A stretch of DNA of 35,511 nt from Anaerolineales bacterium UBA5797 (GCA_002418205.1 DIDP01000023.1:15818-51328), one strand, 5' to 3'; positions 16,353 to 26,467 are shown, counted from the first letter of the stretch. Program-made: numbers and translations. Notes: generated by a model from the letters alone, not told the origin.

Positions 16353-18124
16353 TGGATTTTCATCCTTTTGGATGGATGCGCTTCCTGGAATTCATTTCCA
16401 TCATCTGCCGGGTAGTCAGATGTGCTTGAGAGTACATCCGGTTGAATTTGAACAAGGACCTCCGAACCGCCAAGCACGCGGCTGAGTTCTTCAGCAGCCG
16501 TGCGGAGGATGGAGTCGAATTGCGAGGTGGCGCCAATCCTGCCGGAGATATCGGCAGTGATGCGTTCGATTTCGGCACGTCGCTGGGTGGATTTGAGAAG
16601 CAGCGATGTTTCCAGCGCAAGCGATAGCCGGTCAGCCACCGCTTCGGCAATATCCACTTCATCTTCATCCCAATCATGTTCCTCATTGAGATGGATGTCC
16701 ATGACGCCGATCACATCGTCACGCATGCGTATTGGGACGGCAAGCCTGGCTGTTTCACCTGTTTCGATAATGGTCTGCCGGGTGTTGACGGCTTTTTGGC
16801 TGGCTGTCGAACTGATCGGGCGTGCTAGCGGTCTGACCTCGTCTCCGGCAACCTGATAACCGATTCGTTCGTTCTGAGATTGCAGGATTTTCCAGACATC
16901 CATTTGATAAACGCCGGAAGCCTCCTGAGCCTTCTCGAGTAGTTTTTGCATTGTTTCATATGTTCGTGCATTTTGAATGGCAATGGCAACCTGGTCGGCA
17001 AGTGTCACCAGCACTTCAACATCCTCCTGTTGAAAGGCATTTGGCTCTATGCTTTGTATGTCCAGAACCCCGATAATTTGGTCTGCGATCCGGAGGGGGA
17101 GCGCCATTTCAGAGCGGGTATTGGGGAGGTCGGCGTTGTTGAAGAAAACGGCATCAGACCCAACGTCCAGGGCGATGCGGGGAGTCCCGGTGGCAGCGAC
17201 AAAGCCCACGATGCCGGTCTGGCCGACCCGGAGTTTGTGTCCACGGTCGAGCATCCGCCTGCCGCCTTCGCTGTTCGCCGCGCGCAAGATGGCAAATTCC
17301 CGATTTTCATCCAAGAGAAATATACCGGCGTGATAGAAGCCGAATTGCTGACTGACGAGCGCAGTCAGGCGGGGAAGCAGTGGTTCCAGATGCTCGTTCG
17401 TAGTGGTTGCGCGCGCCACCTGGGAAATTGCTTCGAATTGAATGGCGCGCCTTTCGTATCTTTGATAGGCGATCTCCAGATCATTTGTGCGGGCGGCAAC
17501 ACGGTCTTCCAGATCCTTGTTCAGATCCATCAGGCGTTGGTTGGTAATGTTCAATTTATCTTCACTGAAGCTGGCTCTTTCAAATGCCCTTCTCAGGCTG
17601 TTGGTGTGAAAATAATTCAGGATGGCGGTCACTATAAAAATAAAGGACAGATCGCGCGCATAAACCACCGGATTTTGATCGCGGGAGGTCAGATTACCAT
17701 TGACCTCAAGAATTGCGAGCGCCCAGACCACGGCGAGGCTTGACAGCATGACAATGTTGCCGGTGCGCCAGTCAATGATGATGCTCGCAAATAAACTTAG
17801 TGCAATATAGGCGATGAGAATGACGTCCTTCACGCCGTCTGCTGTGTATGCCTGGATTCCGAGACCAAGCCAGCCAAGGATTATGATCATCGATCCGCTT
17901 GCCATTACCTTGCCTCTATGCAGGGCAATAAGAGCGATGACCATGACTACGATTAATCCGGAGAATATAATAACCGAGTAATCGTCAGCCGGGTTCGCAA
18001 GATAGAAGATCGTAGCCATGCCGAGAAGGGGGATTACCGCCCAGGCAAAACCGTTAATAAACTTCGCGCGGAAGTTGTCCTCTTCTCCTTCGAAAACCGG
18101 CGGGCTGAATATTTTTCTGATCAT
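16349..18124 (-). CDS. 6TM-GAF sensor without output domain (sensor 9)
   Basis: A 591-residue protein. The N-terminal PPVFEGEED motif (8-16) precedes about six membrane helices (~25-172) with almost no loops, so the input is membrane-embedded rather than a Cache domain. A coiled segment (~178-225) leads to GAF-1 (~230-385; ANSEGGRRML, ADLPNTRSEMALPL), linker W411...GYQVAGDE, degenerate GAF-2 (~458-508) and the tail (~514-560). The PPVFxGEED opening and membrane bundle recur in sensor 6 (22857-24569), so the two are close relatives. GAF domains bind cyclic nucleotides or small ligands in some families; no bilin cysteine or other diagnostic residue is visible here. ATGA overlaps join both neighbours. 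There is no kinase or other output domain. Confidence 0.89.
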   Translation of the reverse strand: MIRKIFSPPVFEGEEDNFRAKFINGFAWAVIPLLGMATIFYLANPADDYSVIIFSGLIVVMVIALIALHRGKVMASGSMIIILGWLGLGIQAYTADGVKDVILIAYIALSLFASIIIDWRTGNIVMLSSLAVVWALAILEVNGNLTSRDQNPVVYARDLSFIFIVTAILNYFHTNSLRRAFERASFSEDKLNITNQRLMDLNKDLEDRVAARTNDLEIAYQRYERRAIQFEAISQVARATTTNEHLEPLLPRLTALVSQQFGFYHAGIFLLDENREFAILRAANSEGGRRMLDRGHKLRVGQTGIVGFVAATGTPRIALDVGSDAVFFNNADLPNTRSEMALPLRIADQIIGVLDIQSIEPNAFQQEDVEVLVTLADQVAIAIQNARTYETMQKLLEKAQEASGVYQMDVWKILQSQNERIGYQVAGDEVRPLARPISSTASQKAVNTRQTIIETGETARLAVPIRMRDDVIGVMDIHLNEEHDWDEDEVDIAEAVADRLSLALETSLLLKSTQRRAEIERITADISGRIGATSQFDSILRTAAEELSRVLGGSEVLVQIQPDVLSSTSDYPADDGNEFQEAHPSKRMKIQ

Positions 18125-21102
18125 TCCGTTTCATCCTTCTTAAATTGGATGGCGATTTCTGCACCCGGGATTGTACGGCCAAGTTCCAGCGCTGCCGTCC
18201 TCAGTAATTCGTCCATATCCGTCTGTGCGGTGATCCTTGCGGAAATGTCGCCGATCGTTCTTTCCTTGGCGGCTCGTTTCTGGCTTTCCGCAAGCAGGCG
18301 GGCATTTTCCATGGCGATGGCGGCACGCTCGATAATGGCGGTGACAATGTCAAGCTCATCCTGATCCCATTGACGGTTGTCAGGTGCTCGAACCTCAACG
18401 GACCCGATCACCTGATCGCGCATTCTTATCGGGAGCGACAACGTTGCGCCTCTGCCCCTTGATTTGGTTTGGTCCGGCTCCGATACTTCCACGCCCTTTT
18501 TGCCACTGCCGTTATTTGAATAGAGCAGGGTGGCTTTGGCGCCTGTGTGATGCACGCCAGCCAGTTTCTGTTTCTTGACGAATGCCTGCCATCCGGTCTG
18601 AACGAATTGTTGCGAGAGCGCCTGGGATTCTGCGAGGGCTTTTTGTGTCGCTTCGTTTTGCCTGGCGTTTTGGATGGCTATACTTACCTGGTCGGCAAGG
18701 GTGGAAAGGATGCTGACATCCTCCTGTGAAAAAGCATTGGGTTCCGTACTTTGTACATCCAGCACGCCGATCACCACTTCACCAGCACGGAGAGGCAGGG
18801 CGATCTCCGAACGAGTGTCAGGCAGATCGGGATTGTTGAAGAACACCGCGTCTGCTCCCGTGTCCAGCGCAACGCGCGGTCTGTTTGTGCCTGCCACGAA
18901 GCCGACCAGACCCTTTTCACCAACCTTGAGTCTGTGTCCGCGTACCAGCATGCGCTGCCCGCCTTCACTGTTCGCCGCACCAAGTACAGCATATTCTCCG
19001 GCGGCATCCAGCAGGAAAATGCCAACATGATAGAAACCAAGCTCGCGGTTGATGGCGGAGGTGATTTGAGTCAGCAGGCTGTCCAGATCGAGCGTGGAGC
19101 TGATCGTGCGGGCAACCTGGGCGATGGATTGAAATTGAGCGGCACGGCGTTCGTTTCTTTCATTCGCGGTTTTTAGTTCCGCAGTTCGTTCCGCCACATT
19201 TTTCTCCAGCCCCTCCAGCGTTTCGCGCAAACGGGAGGTCATGGTGTTAAAGGCTTGCGCCAGTGTGCCCACCTCGTCCCTCGAAGTAATTTTTGCCTGG
19301 GCGGTCAGATCGCCCTCCACAATCCGATTGGTCGTTTGCGTAAGGCGGAGGACCGGAGCGGAAATGATCTGACCAAGCACGATGCTGACCACAACAGCGC
19401 CGGCGAGCAGCGCCAGCAGGATGAATACCGCCGTACGGACGGCGTCCTGGGTCTGTGTTTCGACGGCATTACGCGTCTCGATATAGGGACGGTTCAGTTC
19501 TTCGACCGGCACTACAACCGCCAGGCTGAAGGCGTTCCCTGCAACAGGCGCGTAGGCAATATAGGTATCCACGTTATTGACATCGGTCGTCACGATTCCG
19601 CTGCCACCGACCACCATACGGCGTGTGATGGACTGGGTCTCAAAGGTCCCGCCATCGAACACGGTCAGCTTGGGCGGTTCATTGATACCGAGCTCCTCAG
19701 GCTGCAGATCGAGAAATTCATAACCGGCCTCTGGCATGGCAATGATATGCCCATCGTTGTCGATCAGGAAGGCGTAGCCGGTGCTTCCAACCTTGATGGC
19801 ATTGATTTCATCGGCAATACGGTCGAGCTTGAAGTCCGCTGTCATCACTCCCCTGAATTCATTTTGGAAATAGACAGGAGCGGATATTGATATGACCAAA
19901 CCTGTTCCGGCAGGATCCTGCCGGGGGAACGACCAGCGCGGTTCCTTTTGGGAGTTAAACAAAGGCGTTGCCACACGATACGGCGGCTGGGCCGTCGGAT
20001 CATAATCGTGGGGAAGATTTTTACCGAGCCCAATATTTGGATAATAGGTAAGGATACCGTTTGGATTGGTGTAATAAATGGCAGTGATCTGCGGGTTGTT
20101 TTCCAGCACGAAGGGTGCAGAAAAATCAAGGTAGGCGGTGGTGTTCAATTCCCTGATCACCGTCTCGTTGACTTCCACGCTTGAGGGCACAAAGATGCTG
20201 CTGGGTGTAAAGGAGTTCGTGTAATATTGACCGTTTCCCCCCCGGTTCAGGAAATCGCCCGCATTCCAGTACGTCCCATCGCCAAGCAGGTTCTTTTGTT
20301 GTTGCAATTGCTCAAGCTGGTCGGCAAGGCTTGTTACCTGTGCAATCGCCGTATCGAACAACCTGTTTGCCCGGTTGGCTTCTGATGAAACCGTGTTGAT
20401 CAGTTGTTCCTGAGCCAGCAGGTTGACGGTGGTTTCGACACGACCAGTAAGGGTGTTGATCAATTGACCCGAGCGATTGACCGCAAAGAATACGATCACA
20501 CTCACGGTCAATCCACCAGTGACTAGAATGCCCAGGGCGATCTTTGTGCGCAGGCCATAGTTTCGGAAATCCCTGGCAAACAGGACCGCGATAACGACAA
20601 GCCCAAGCCCCACAACCGCGGGCACAAATACCCGGGTGAACGGCAATGCATATCTCTCACCTGAGCCGAAGATATCCAATAGGACAATGAGAACGGCGGA
20701 GGCGATATTGGCTGCAACCAGCCAATACCTGTGCCTCTGCGAGATCGTCAGCGCGATGACAAATGAGAATCCTGCAAGTTGCGCAATCCCCAGGTACACA
20801 CCCAGTCCGCGAATCAGCAGGGATGAAACAGGCAGGACGATCATGACCGTGACGAGCATAAGCCCGATGCCGGGATCGATTCGATTTTTTTGACTCAGCC
20901 TCAAGCCAGCCACGGACGCAAGGGCTGCAACGATCATTATGCCCGTCAATACGAACAGCCGCCAGTCATAGGATCGCAGCGCAAGGTATGCGTACATGAC
21001 CGCCATCAAAAGAAATGCCAGGGCGATGACCGCCGCGACCTGATATGCGTTTCGCGCGCGCTGGGTTTCTTCCGCAGGGAGCCGGGTTTCCTTCAAACTC
21101 AT
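18121..21102 (-). CDS. 6TM + dCache-HAMP-GAF sensor without output domain (sensor 8)
   Basis: The largest sensor, at 993 residues. Six membrane helices (~22-178) end in FRNYGLRTK, followed by TM7 (~188-208), a dCache-like extracytoplasmic domain (~212-550), TM8 (~556-578) and HAMP (~578-632). A coiled coil precedes GAF-1 (~655-812; ANSEGGQRML, NPDLPDTRSEIALPL), linker W838...GVHHTG, degenerate GAF-2 (~885-934) and the tail (~940-987). In the Cache the RxWY motif of sensor 11 is replaced by QPPYRVA, so ligand specificity probably differs. The shared SGIVTTD...TYIAYAPV and FSLAVVVPVEE segments show that the second Cache lobe is homologous to sensor 11. AAGGAG lies 5 nt before the ATG. The start overlaps the previous stop by 4 nt. 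Confidence 0.9.
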   Translation of the reverse strand: MSLKETRLPAEETQRARNAYQVAAVIALAFLLMAVMYAYLALRSYDWRLFVLTGIMIVAALASVAGLRLSQKNRIDPGIGLMLVTVMIVLPVSSLLIRGLGVYLGIAQLAGFSFVIALTISQRHRYWLVAANIASAVLIVLLDIFGSGERYALPFTRVFVPAVVGLGLVVIAVLFARDFRNYGLRTKIALGILVTGGLTVSVIVFFAVNRSGQLINTLTGRVETTVNLLAQEQLINTVSSEANRANRLFDTAIAQVTSLADQLEQLQQQKNLLGDGTYWNAGDFLNRGGNGQYYTNSFTPSSIFVPSSVEVNETVIRELNTTAYLDFSAPFVLENNPQITAIYYTNPNGILTYYPNIGLGKNLPHDYDPTAQPPYRVATPLFNSQKEPRWSFPRQDPAGTGLVISISAPVYFQNEFRGVMTADFKLDRIADEINAIKVGSTGYAFLIDNDGHIIAMPEAGYEFLDLQPEELGINEPPKLTVFDGGTFETQSITRRMVVGGSGIVTTDVNNVDTYIAYAPVAGNAFSLAVVVPVEELNRPYIETRNAVETQTQDAVRTAVFILLALLAGAVVVSIVLGQIISAPVLRLTQTTNRIVEGDLTAQAKITSRDEVGTLAQAFNTMTSRLRETLEGLEKNVAERTAELKTANERNERRAAQFQSIAQVARTISSTLDLDSLLTQITSAINRELGFYHVGIFLLDAAGEYAVLGAANSEGGQRMLVRGHRLKVGEKGLVGFVAGTNRPRVALDTGADAVFFNNPDLPDTRSEIALPLRAGEVVIGVLDVQSTEPNAFSQEDVSILSTLADQVSIAIQNARQNEATQKALAESQALSQQFVQTGWQAFVKKQKLAGVHHTGAKATLLYSNNGSGKKGVEVSEPDQTKSRGRGATLSLPIRMRDQVIGSVEVRAPDNRQWDQDELDIVTAIIERAAIAMENARLLAESQKRAAKERTIGDISARITAQTDMDELLRTAALELGRTIPGAEIAIQFKKDETE

Positions 21103-22853
21103 GATTGCTCCTTGCTTTGGAACTGGATCAAAACTTCCGATCCACCCAGCACACGTTCCAATTCTTCGGCTGTGGTCTGCAAAATATTTTCCAGGTTGAA
21201 AGCACTGCTGATGCGGGAGGTTGCCTGGGAGATCAACTGTTCCTTTGCAGCCCTGCGGCGCGCATCCTGGAACAGGCGGGCATTTTCCATGGCGAAAGCC
21301 GCCCGTTCAGCAACAGCCTCCACCAGGTTGATTTCATCCTGCTGCCACTCCCGGCTTGGGCGGTTGGATTCGATATGGAGTACACCGATGACTTCGCCGC
21401 GTAATTTGACCGGGACCGCCACCACCGCCCGCTTCTCACCGGACCCGTTGGGCTGATTCGTGACCGTCTGACCACGTTCCACCGCCGAAACCACTTCGCG
21501 GGTCTGCAGAACATTCTCCAGTAATTCGATCCGCCCGGATTGATAACGAAAGCCGGGTAATTCAGATGCTGCAACGGTGCGCGTCCATTCCGAACGCGTA
21601 AATTCGTTGTATACCTCCTGCACCTGAATGAGCGCGGCGCGAGTTTCCGTCAACAGGCGTGCATTTTCAAGCGCAATGGAAACCTGGTTCGCAAGCGTGG
21701 TCAGTACCTGCAGGTCATCGATCGAGAAAGCCCCGGCTTCGGTGCTCTGTACGTCGAGCACGCCAATGGTCTCGTTCTGTGATTTCAACGGCAGAGCCAC
21801 CTCGGAGCGGGTGTCCGGGAGGTCGGGATTGTCGAAGAAAACGGCATCAGCCCCAACGTCCAGGGCGATGCGGGGTTGTCCGGTTTGGGCGGCATAACCC
21901 ACCACGCCGGTGCCAAGCCCCAGTCTATGACCACGCGCCAGCATCCGTTGTCCGCCTGTGCTGTTTGCGGCTTGCAGGATCGCGTACTGGCGCTCGCCGT
22001 CCACCAGGAAGATGCCAACGTGGTAAAAACCAAAACGCTGGCTGATGAGGTGTGCGATCGCGGGGAAGAGTTCGTTCAGGTCTTTCAGTTGTGCGATGGC
22101 TTCTGAAAGTTCGGTGATCGCCTGGAGTTGTGACGCCCGGTGGGATGTCTGGCGGTTCGCCTTTTCGAGTTCTGCCGTGCGCTCATCGACTCTGCGCTCG
22201 AGATCGGAAGTCAGGTTCTCCAGTTCGCGGTTCGCCGATTGAACCTGATTCAACCTGAGCTGCTCGTTTCTGTTCCTGAAGTTCGTCAGGAGGATCAAGA
22301 CAAGTCCGATCAGGGTGATCATGCCCACTTCAACGACAAATTCGTCCGGCACGGGAGCCCCAAAGAATCTTGTGGCATATAATGCACCGACGTTCAACCC
22401 GGTCAGCAGGAAGACCGCTGGAGGCGACAGGAATGCGCTTGCCACGATCAAACTCAGAGGGACATAAATGAGGATCAGCAGGCTGTGGTTTGATGCGCTG
22501 CCCCCTGCCACGAGGGAGGTGTAGGCGATCGCATTGTACGAAACCGAGAACAGGAATATCGCAAAGCGAAACAGGCGGGTCCTGGCGAGTGTATATGCAA
22601 TCAGTGTTGTGACAAGGGTGTATCCGATCCCGCCTGAAAAGGCAACTACAAACTCCCGCCCTGCAAACAGGCGGGCTACACCGCCAAGAAAAGTCAGTGC
22701 CGAGATCGTTAAAAGGAACGACGCAGCCAGACGCGCCACCTGTTGTTCGCTGGCATCCGATATGGCGGAGGATGGGGCAGTAAGGTTATCCCAAGCTCTT
22801 TGCAAAAATGCCCTCTGGGAGCGCGGTGTCATCGGGGTTTTATCCGTTGCCAT
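21099..22853 (-). CDS. 6TM-GAF sensor without output domain (sensor 7)
   Basis: A 584-residue protein. A polar N-terminus (~1-38) precedes about six membrane helices (~41-191) of a family I do not recognise. A long coiled coil (~195-245) feeds GAF-1 (~248-402; ANSTGGQRML, DNPDLPDTRSEVALPL), linker EWTRT...GFRYQSG, degenerate GAF-2 (~475-524) and the tail (~530-577, ending SEVLIQF). GGAG lies 6 nt before the ATG. The gene is 3 nt from the upstream gene and overlaps the downstream gene by an ATGA. Part of its GAF-1 coding sequence is almost identical at DNA level to sensor 9. No transmitter or other output domain is seen. Confidence 0.89.
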   Translation of the reverse strand: MATDKTPMTPRSQRAFLQRAWDNLTAPSSAISDASEQQVARLAASFLLTISALTFLGGVARLFAGREFVVAFSGGIGYTLVTTLIAYTLARTRLFRFAIFLFSVSYNAIAYTSLVAGGSASNHSLLILIYVPLSLIVASAFLSPPAVFLLTGLNVGALYATRFFGAPVPDEFVVEVGMITLIGLVLILLTNFRNRNEQLRLNQVQSANRELENLTSDLERRVDERTAELEKANRQTSHRASQLQAITELSEAIAQLKDLNELFPAIAHLISQRFGFYHVGIFLVDGERQYAILQAANSTGGQRMLARGHRLGLGTGVVGYAAQTGQPRIALDVGADAVFFDNPDLPDTRSEVALPLKSQNETIGVLDVQSTEAGAFSIDDLQVLTTLANQVSIALENARLLTETRAALIQVQEVYNEFTRSEWTRTVAASELPGFRYQSGRIELLENVLQTREVVSAVERGQTVTNQPNGSGEKRAVVAVPVKLRGEVIGVLHIESNRPSREWQQDEINLVEAVAERAAFAMENARLFQDARRRAAKEQLISQATSRISSAFNLENILQTTAEELERVLGGSEVLIQFQSKEQS

Positions 22854-22856
22854 AAA

Positions 22857-24569
22857 TTACTCCGAATTCCTTCCGGTCATTGGGTTGTCCTCCTCCAGCG
22901 CTGGAGGCAGGGATGGGTTCACCAATTGGAAAGTAACAGTTGAGTCTTTCAGGCTATGCCCGAGTTCCTCCACTGTGTCTCGAAGGATCGAATCCAGTTG
23001 GAAGGATGCACCCAATTTGGCTCCCATTTCAGACAGGAATGTCTCGCGTGCCGCGCGTTTTTGTGCGTCATCCAGCAGGCGGGCGCTCTCCAGCGCAAGA
23101 GCAACGCGCTCGGCTGTCGATTCGATGATGGATTGTTCATCCTCCGTCAGTTTGCGCGCCGGGTCGGATGTTTTTAATTTCAGCCGCCCGATGGTCTGTC
23201 CGCGCAATTGGACGGGTACGAGTAATGCATCCTCCTCCCTGGTGGATTTTGACGTTTCTTTCAGAAGCTCGGGCCTGATCCCGTCATAGCGATAGCCACG
23301 AACCCTGATCTTTTCCAAATACCCCTTCCATGACTGCCCGGTGAGACGGCTGGAGGCGGTTTCAGCCTCCCGCAGGGCGCGTTGCGATTGCTCGAAGGAT
23401 TCCGCATTCTGGATCGCGACGGCAACCTGGTCAGCCAAAATTGTAAATATCTCCACGTCATCCTGGGAGAAATCGGCAGGCTTGCTGGAATGCATGTCGA
23501 GCGCTCCAATGATCTCCCGTCCGAGTCTGAGCGGCAGGGTGATTTCGGAAATCGTTTCCGGCAAATCGGGGTGGGGGATGAACATCTTATCCCCGCCGGC
23601 ATCCAGCACGACGCGCGGGTTGCCGCTATAGGTGACATATCCCACCATGCCCTGTTCGCCGATCTTGAGCCGATGCCCGCCTGTGAGCATTCTTTGCCCG
23701 CCTTCGCTGCTTGCCGAGCGCAGGATCGCATATTGCTTTTGTCCGTCGATCAGGAAAATACCGACATGATAATAATCGAGTTGTTTGCTGATGGCGCTGG
23801 CGATCTGGTCCAGCAATGCATCCAGGTTTTGTACCGATGATGCGGTTCGTGCCACTTCCGCAATGGCGCGCAAGCGTTCGGTGCGCTTTTGTAATTCTGC
23901 ATTCGAAACAGTCAATTCTTCCGTTTTCGCCTCTAATTCAGTCTGGGTAAGATGGAGATTGGCGTTTGCTGCCTCCAGGTCCTTCAGGTTCTTTCGGGAT
24001 TGCTGAATTGCGTTTTCCAGACCGGTGATCAGGATGTAGATAAAGAAGGCACCCAATCCCAGCGCAACAGAGATATCCTGTGCGAAGAGCAGGATCGGGT
24101 AATCAGTGGGCACGATCAAGCCCCTTGTTTCTGCGTAGGCGAGACCAAACCCGGACACAATGCTGATAGCTGCCGTGAAGATTGTTGCCTGCCAGCCAAG
24201 CAACAATGCCGCGATCAGCATGACCACGAAATTGATGATGAAGGATGTATCCCGAATGCCGTAACCGGAAGCGGCAATGCCATTTGTGCCCGTCCAGATA
24301 AGAATCAGAAGTAGTATGGATGCGAATCGGACATAGCCTTTACGGATCAACCACCTGCTTGCCGCTCCAACAATTACGAATGTGAATAGTACGATGTCCG
24401 TGGGCCCAATTTTTTGGTTGGGGATTGCAAGCCGCACATACAGTTCATAGACCAGCGCGATCCCGGAAAAGATCAGTGCAATTGCATGACCATAGGCTGC
24501 CCTGCGGGTTTTATCTTCTTCACCCGGGAAGACAGGCGGTTTGATGAATGTTCTTAATCGGTTAAACAT
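22857..24569 (-). CDS. 6TM-GAF sensor without output domain (sensor 6)
   Basis: A 570-residue protein. The N-terminal PPVFPGEEDKTR motif (11-22) is shared with sensor 9, followed by about six helices (~27-182). A long heptad-rich coiled coil (~185-232) leads to GAF-1 (~235-392), linker SWKGY...GYRYDG, degenerate GAF-2 (~446-497) and the tail (~503-548). This GAF-1 is the most divergent of the short-sensor set: the usual DVGADAVFFNNP is replaced by DAGGDKMFIPHP, and TRSEMALPL by TISEITLPL. That suggests a changed ligand pocket. AGGTG lies 5 nt before the ATG. It sits 11 nt after sensor 5 and 3 nt before sensor 7. Confidence 0.89.
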   Translation of the reverse strand: MFNRLRTFIKPPVFPGEEDKTRRAAYGHAIALIFSGIALVYELYVRLAIPNQKIGPTDIVLFTFVIVGAASRWLIRKGYVRFASILLLILIWTGTNGIAASGYGIRDTSFIINFVVMLIAALLLGWQATIFTAAISIVSGFGLAYAETRGLIVPTDYPILLFAQDISVALGLGAFFIYILITGLENAIQQSRKNLKDLEAANANLHLTQTELEAKTEELTVSNAELQKRTERLRAIAEVARTASSVQNLDALLDQIASAISKQLDYYHVGIFLIDGQKQYAILRSASSEGGQRMLTGGHRLKIGEQGMVGYVTYSGNPRVVLDAGGDKMFIPHPDLPETISEITLPLRLGREIIGALDMHSSKPADFSQDDVEIFTILADQVAVAIQNAESFEQSQRALREAETASSRLTGQSWKGYLEKIRVRGYRYDGIRPELLKETSKSTREEDALLVPVQLRGQTIGRLKLKTSDPARKLTEDEQSIIESTAERVALALESARLLDDAQKRAARETFLSEMGAKLGASFQLDSILRDTVEELGHSLKDSTVTFQLVNPSLPPALEEDNPMTGRNSE

Positions 24570-24580
24570 AAGTTCACCTG

Positions 24581-26467
24581 TTACTCCTGGGAACCTTCTT
24601 CACTAAATTCAATCGTCACCTCGGTCGCGCCGCCGATCTTGCGCCCCAATTCTTCTACGGCGGTTTGCATGATCGCCTCGACATCGCTGACCGAGCCGAG
24701 CCGTGCGGAGATTTCGCCGATGGTGCGTTCACGCGCGGCACGTTGTTGGGCAGACTCAACGAGGCGGGCGTTCTCCAATGCGAGAGCGGCGCGTTCCGCG
24801 GCGGCTTCAAGCAGGGTGATCTCATCCTGGGTCCATTTGCGGCTGCCGTTTTTGGGTTTTACGTCAAGCATGCCGATGGTCTGTCCGCGCAGCCTGATCG
24901 GGATGGTAATCCCGCCATTGTCCCTTTCGAGAGAGAGTCGCCCAGTCTGGGTGACAGTTTTGACCTTTTCACGACCATCTTTTGATTTTATGGGTTGGGA
25001 GCGGGTCCCATCGAAAGTGTAGCCGGTGTTTTTTATCCGTCTGGCGAAGGAACTCCATTCCTGTTTGATGTAACGTTCGAAACTTGTTTCGGAATCACGG
25101 AGCGCATTTTGCGCCTCGGCAAACAGCCGGGTGTTCTCGATGGCAATGGCAATCTGGTCCGCCAGGGTCGAGAGGGTGGCTACATCTTCCTCGGTAAAGG
25201 CATTGGGATGTGTGCTTTGCACATCCAGCACGCCGATTACGCGTCCGCCAATACTAAGCGGAAGTGCCATCTCGGAGCGGGTTTCGGGGAGGTCGGGGTT
25301 GTTGAAGAAAAAGGCATCAGTTCCAACGTCCAGGGCGATGCGTGGATTACCGCGCGATGCCACGTATCCAACAATGCTGTTGGTATCCAGCTTTAATCTA
25401 TGACGACGGGAGAGCATTTTCTGTCCGCCGGGGCTGTTCGAAGCGCGCAGAATGGCAAGTTTGTTCTCTTCATCCACCAGGAAAATGCCTGTGTGATAAA
25501 CGCCAAAATGCTCACAGACAAGTTCGGTGATTTTTGGAAGAAGCAGGTCGATATCCTGGATGGTCGTGATGGCGCGGGCGACGCTCGAAACTGCCTGTGA
25601 TTGCGATGCCCGCTTTTCCAGTTTTTGGGTTCGGTCGGCAACCTGTAACTCGAGCGTGCCCACCAGTTGTCGTAATTTTTGTGTCATCGTTCTGAAACTG
25701 TCTGCCAATAGGGCGGCTTCCCTGGAGTTTGCAGGGATTTGGGTGCTCTCTTCCAGATTCCCTGATGCAATCTTCTGGGCGATTGTTGTCAATTTCACGT
25801 AGGGTGAGGTAACAAATCTTCCCAGTAAGTATCCAAGCAAGGCGATGACTGGCAGGGAAACGGCGAACAACAGGAGGCTTTGATTGAGTATTCTTCGTTC
25901 CCTGGCTACAATTTTGTCTGCGGCAATATCGATCCCGAGCACGCCCACCCTTTCCCCGGTGGATGCATAGATCGGTGCATAGGCTGAGAGGAAGGATCCA
26001 AACTCGTCGGTATAGATCTCAGGCTCAATGATTGTCCTGTCGATGGTGTCGAAGTTCTGCTCGAGGGTTGGCCCGGGTTCCAGGTATGGCTGACCAAAAT
26101 CCGCAATGCCCTCGTCTCCCGGCAGGTTTGCGTCCACAACGAAGTAGATGCCTTCTTCGTTTTTGCGCATGGTGTAGACATAAATAATATCGCTGTCGGC
26201 GGATCGGATTTTTAGATTGCGTTCGTTTATTATTTTGTAATACTCGTCATCTCTCGCCGAAACCTTCAGCAGCGTATCACCATCCTGTTGCAATGCAGCA
26301 ATGGACGTTATCGTCAGCAATCGGTTCTTAAGTTCCTCCTGCAGCCCGGCTTTAAGATTGTTGTAGAGTATGGCAATGATCGATACGGAAATCAGAAGAC
26401 CCGACAGGGTAAATGCCAGAGTCAGGATTGTCAACAAGGAGGGTTGTTTGGAAGGGTTGTTGTTCAT
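24581..26467 (-). CDS. Single Cache-like-HAMP-GAF sensor without output domain (sensor 5)
   Basis: A 628-residue protein. TM1 (~12-34) and TM2 (~197-217) flank a ~160-residue extracytoplasmic domain that looks like a single Cache/PDC fold (IYVYTMRK, YFVVDANLPGDE, APIYASTGERVGVLGIDI). HAMP covers ~217-272. A short coiled coil then joins GAF-1 (~290-450; NSPGGQKML, NPDLPETRSEMALPL), linker EWSSF...GYTFDG, degenerate GAF-2 (~517-568) and the tail (~574-620). The topology is that of a classic transmembrane receptor with the kinase removed. No good Shine-Dalgarno sequence precedes the ATG. A 41-nt gap upstream is the largest between any two sensors and could hold an internal promoter, though none is obvious. 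Confidence 0.89.
   Translation of the reverse strand: MNNNPSKQPSLLTILTLAFTLSGLLISVSIIAILYNNLKAGLQEELKNRLLTITSIAALQQDGDTLLKVSARDDEYYKIINERNLKIRSADSDIIYVYTMRKNEEGIYFVVDANLPGDEGIADFGQPYLEPGPTLEQNFDTIDRTIIEPEIYTDEFGSFLSAYAPIYASTGERVGVLGIDIAADKIVARERRILNQSLLLFAVSLPVIALLGYLLGRFVTSPYVKLTTIAQKIASGNLEESTQIPANSREAALLADSFRTMTQKLRQLVGTLELQVADRTQKLEKRASQSQAVSSVARAITTIQDIDLLLPKITELVCEHFGVYHTGIFLVDEENKLAILRASNSPGGQKMLSRRHRLKLDTNSIVGYVASRGNPRIALDVGTDAFFFNNPDLPETRSEMALPLSIGGRVIGVLDVQSTHPNAFTEEDVATLSTLADQIAIAIENTRLFAEAQNALRDSETSFERYIKQEWSSFARRIKNTGYTFDGTRSQPIKSKDGREKVKTVTQTGRLSLERDNGGITIPIRLRGQTIGMLDVKPKNGSRKWTQDEITLLEAAAERAALALENARLVESAQQRAARERTIGEISARLGSVSDVEAIMQTAVEELGRKIGGATEVTIEFSEEGSQE

Noticed and set aside
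16946..17743. 265-residue open frame on the + strand
   Set aside because: It is antisense to sensor 9 across its GAF-1 domain and is explained by codon composition of that gene.
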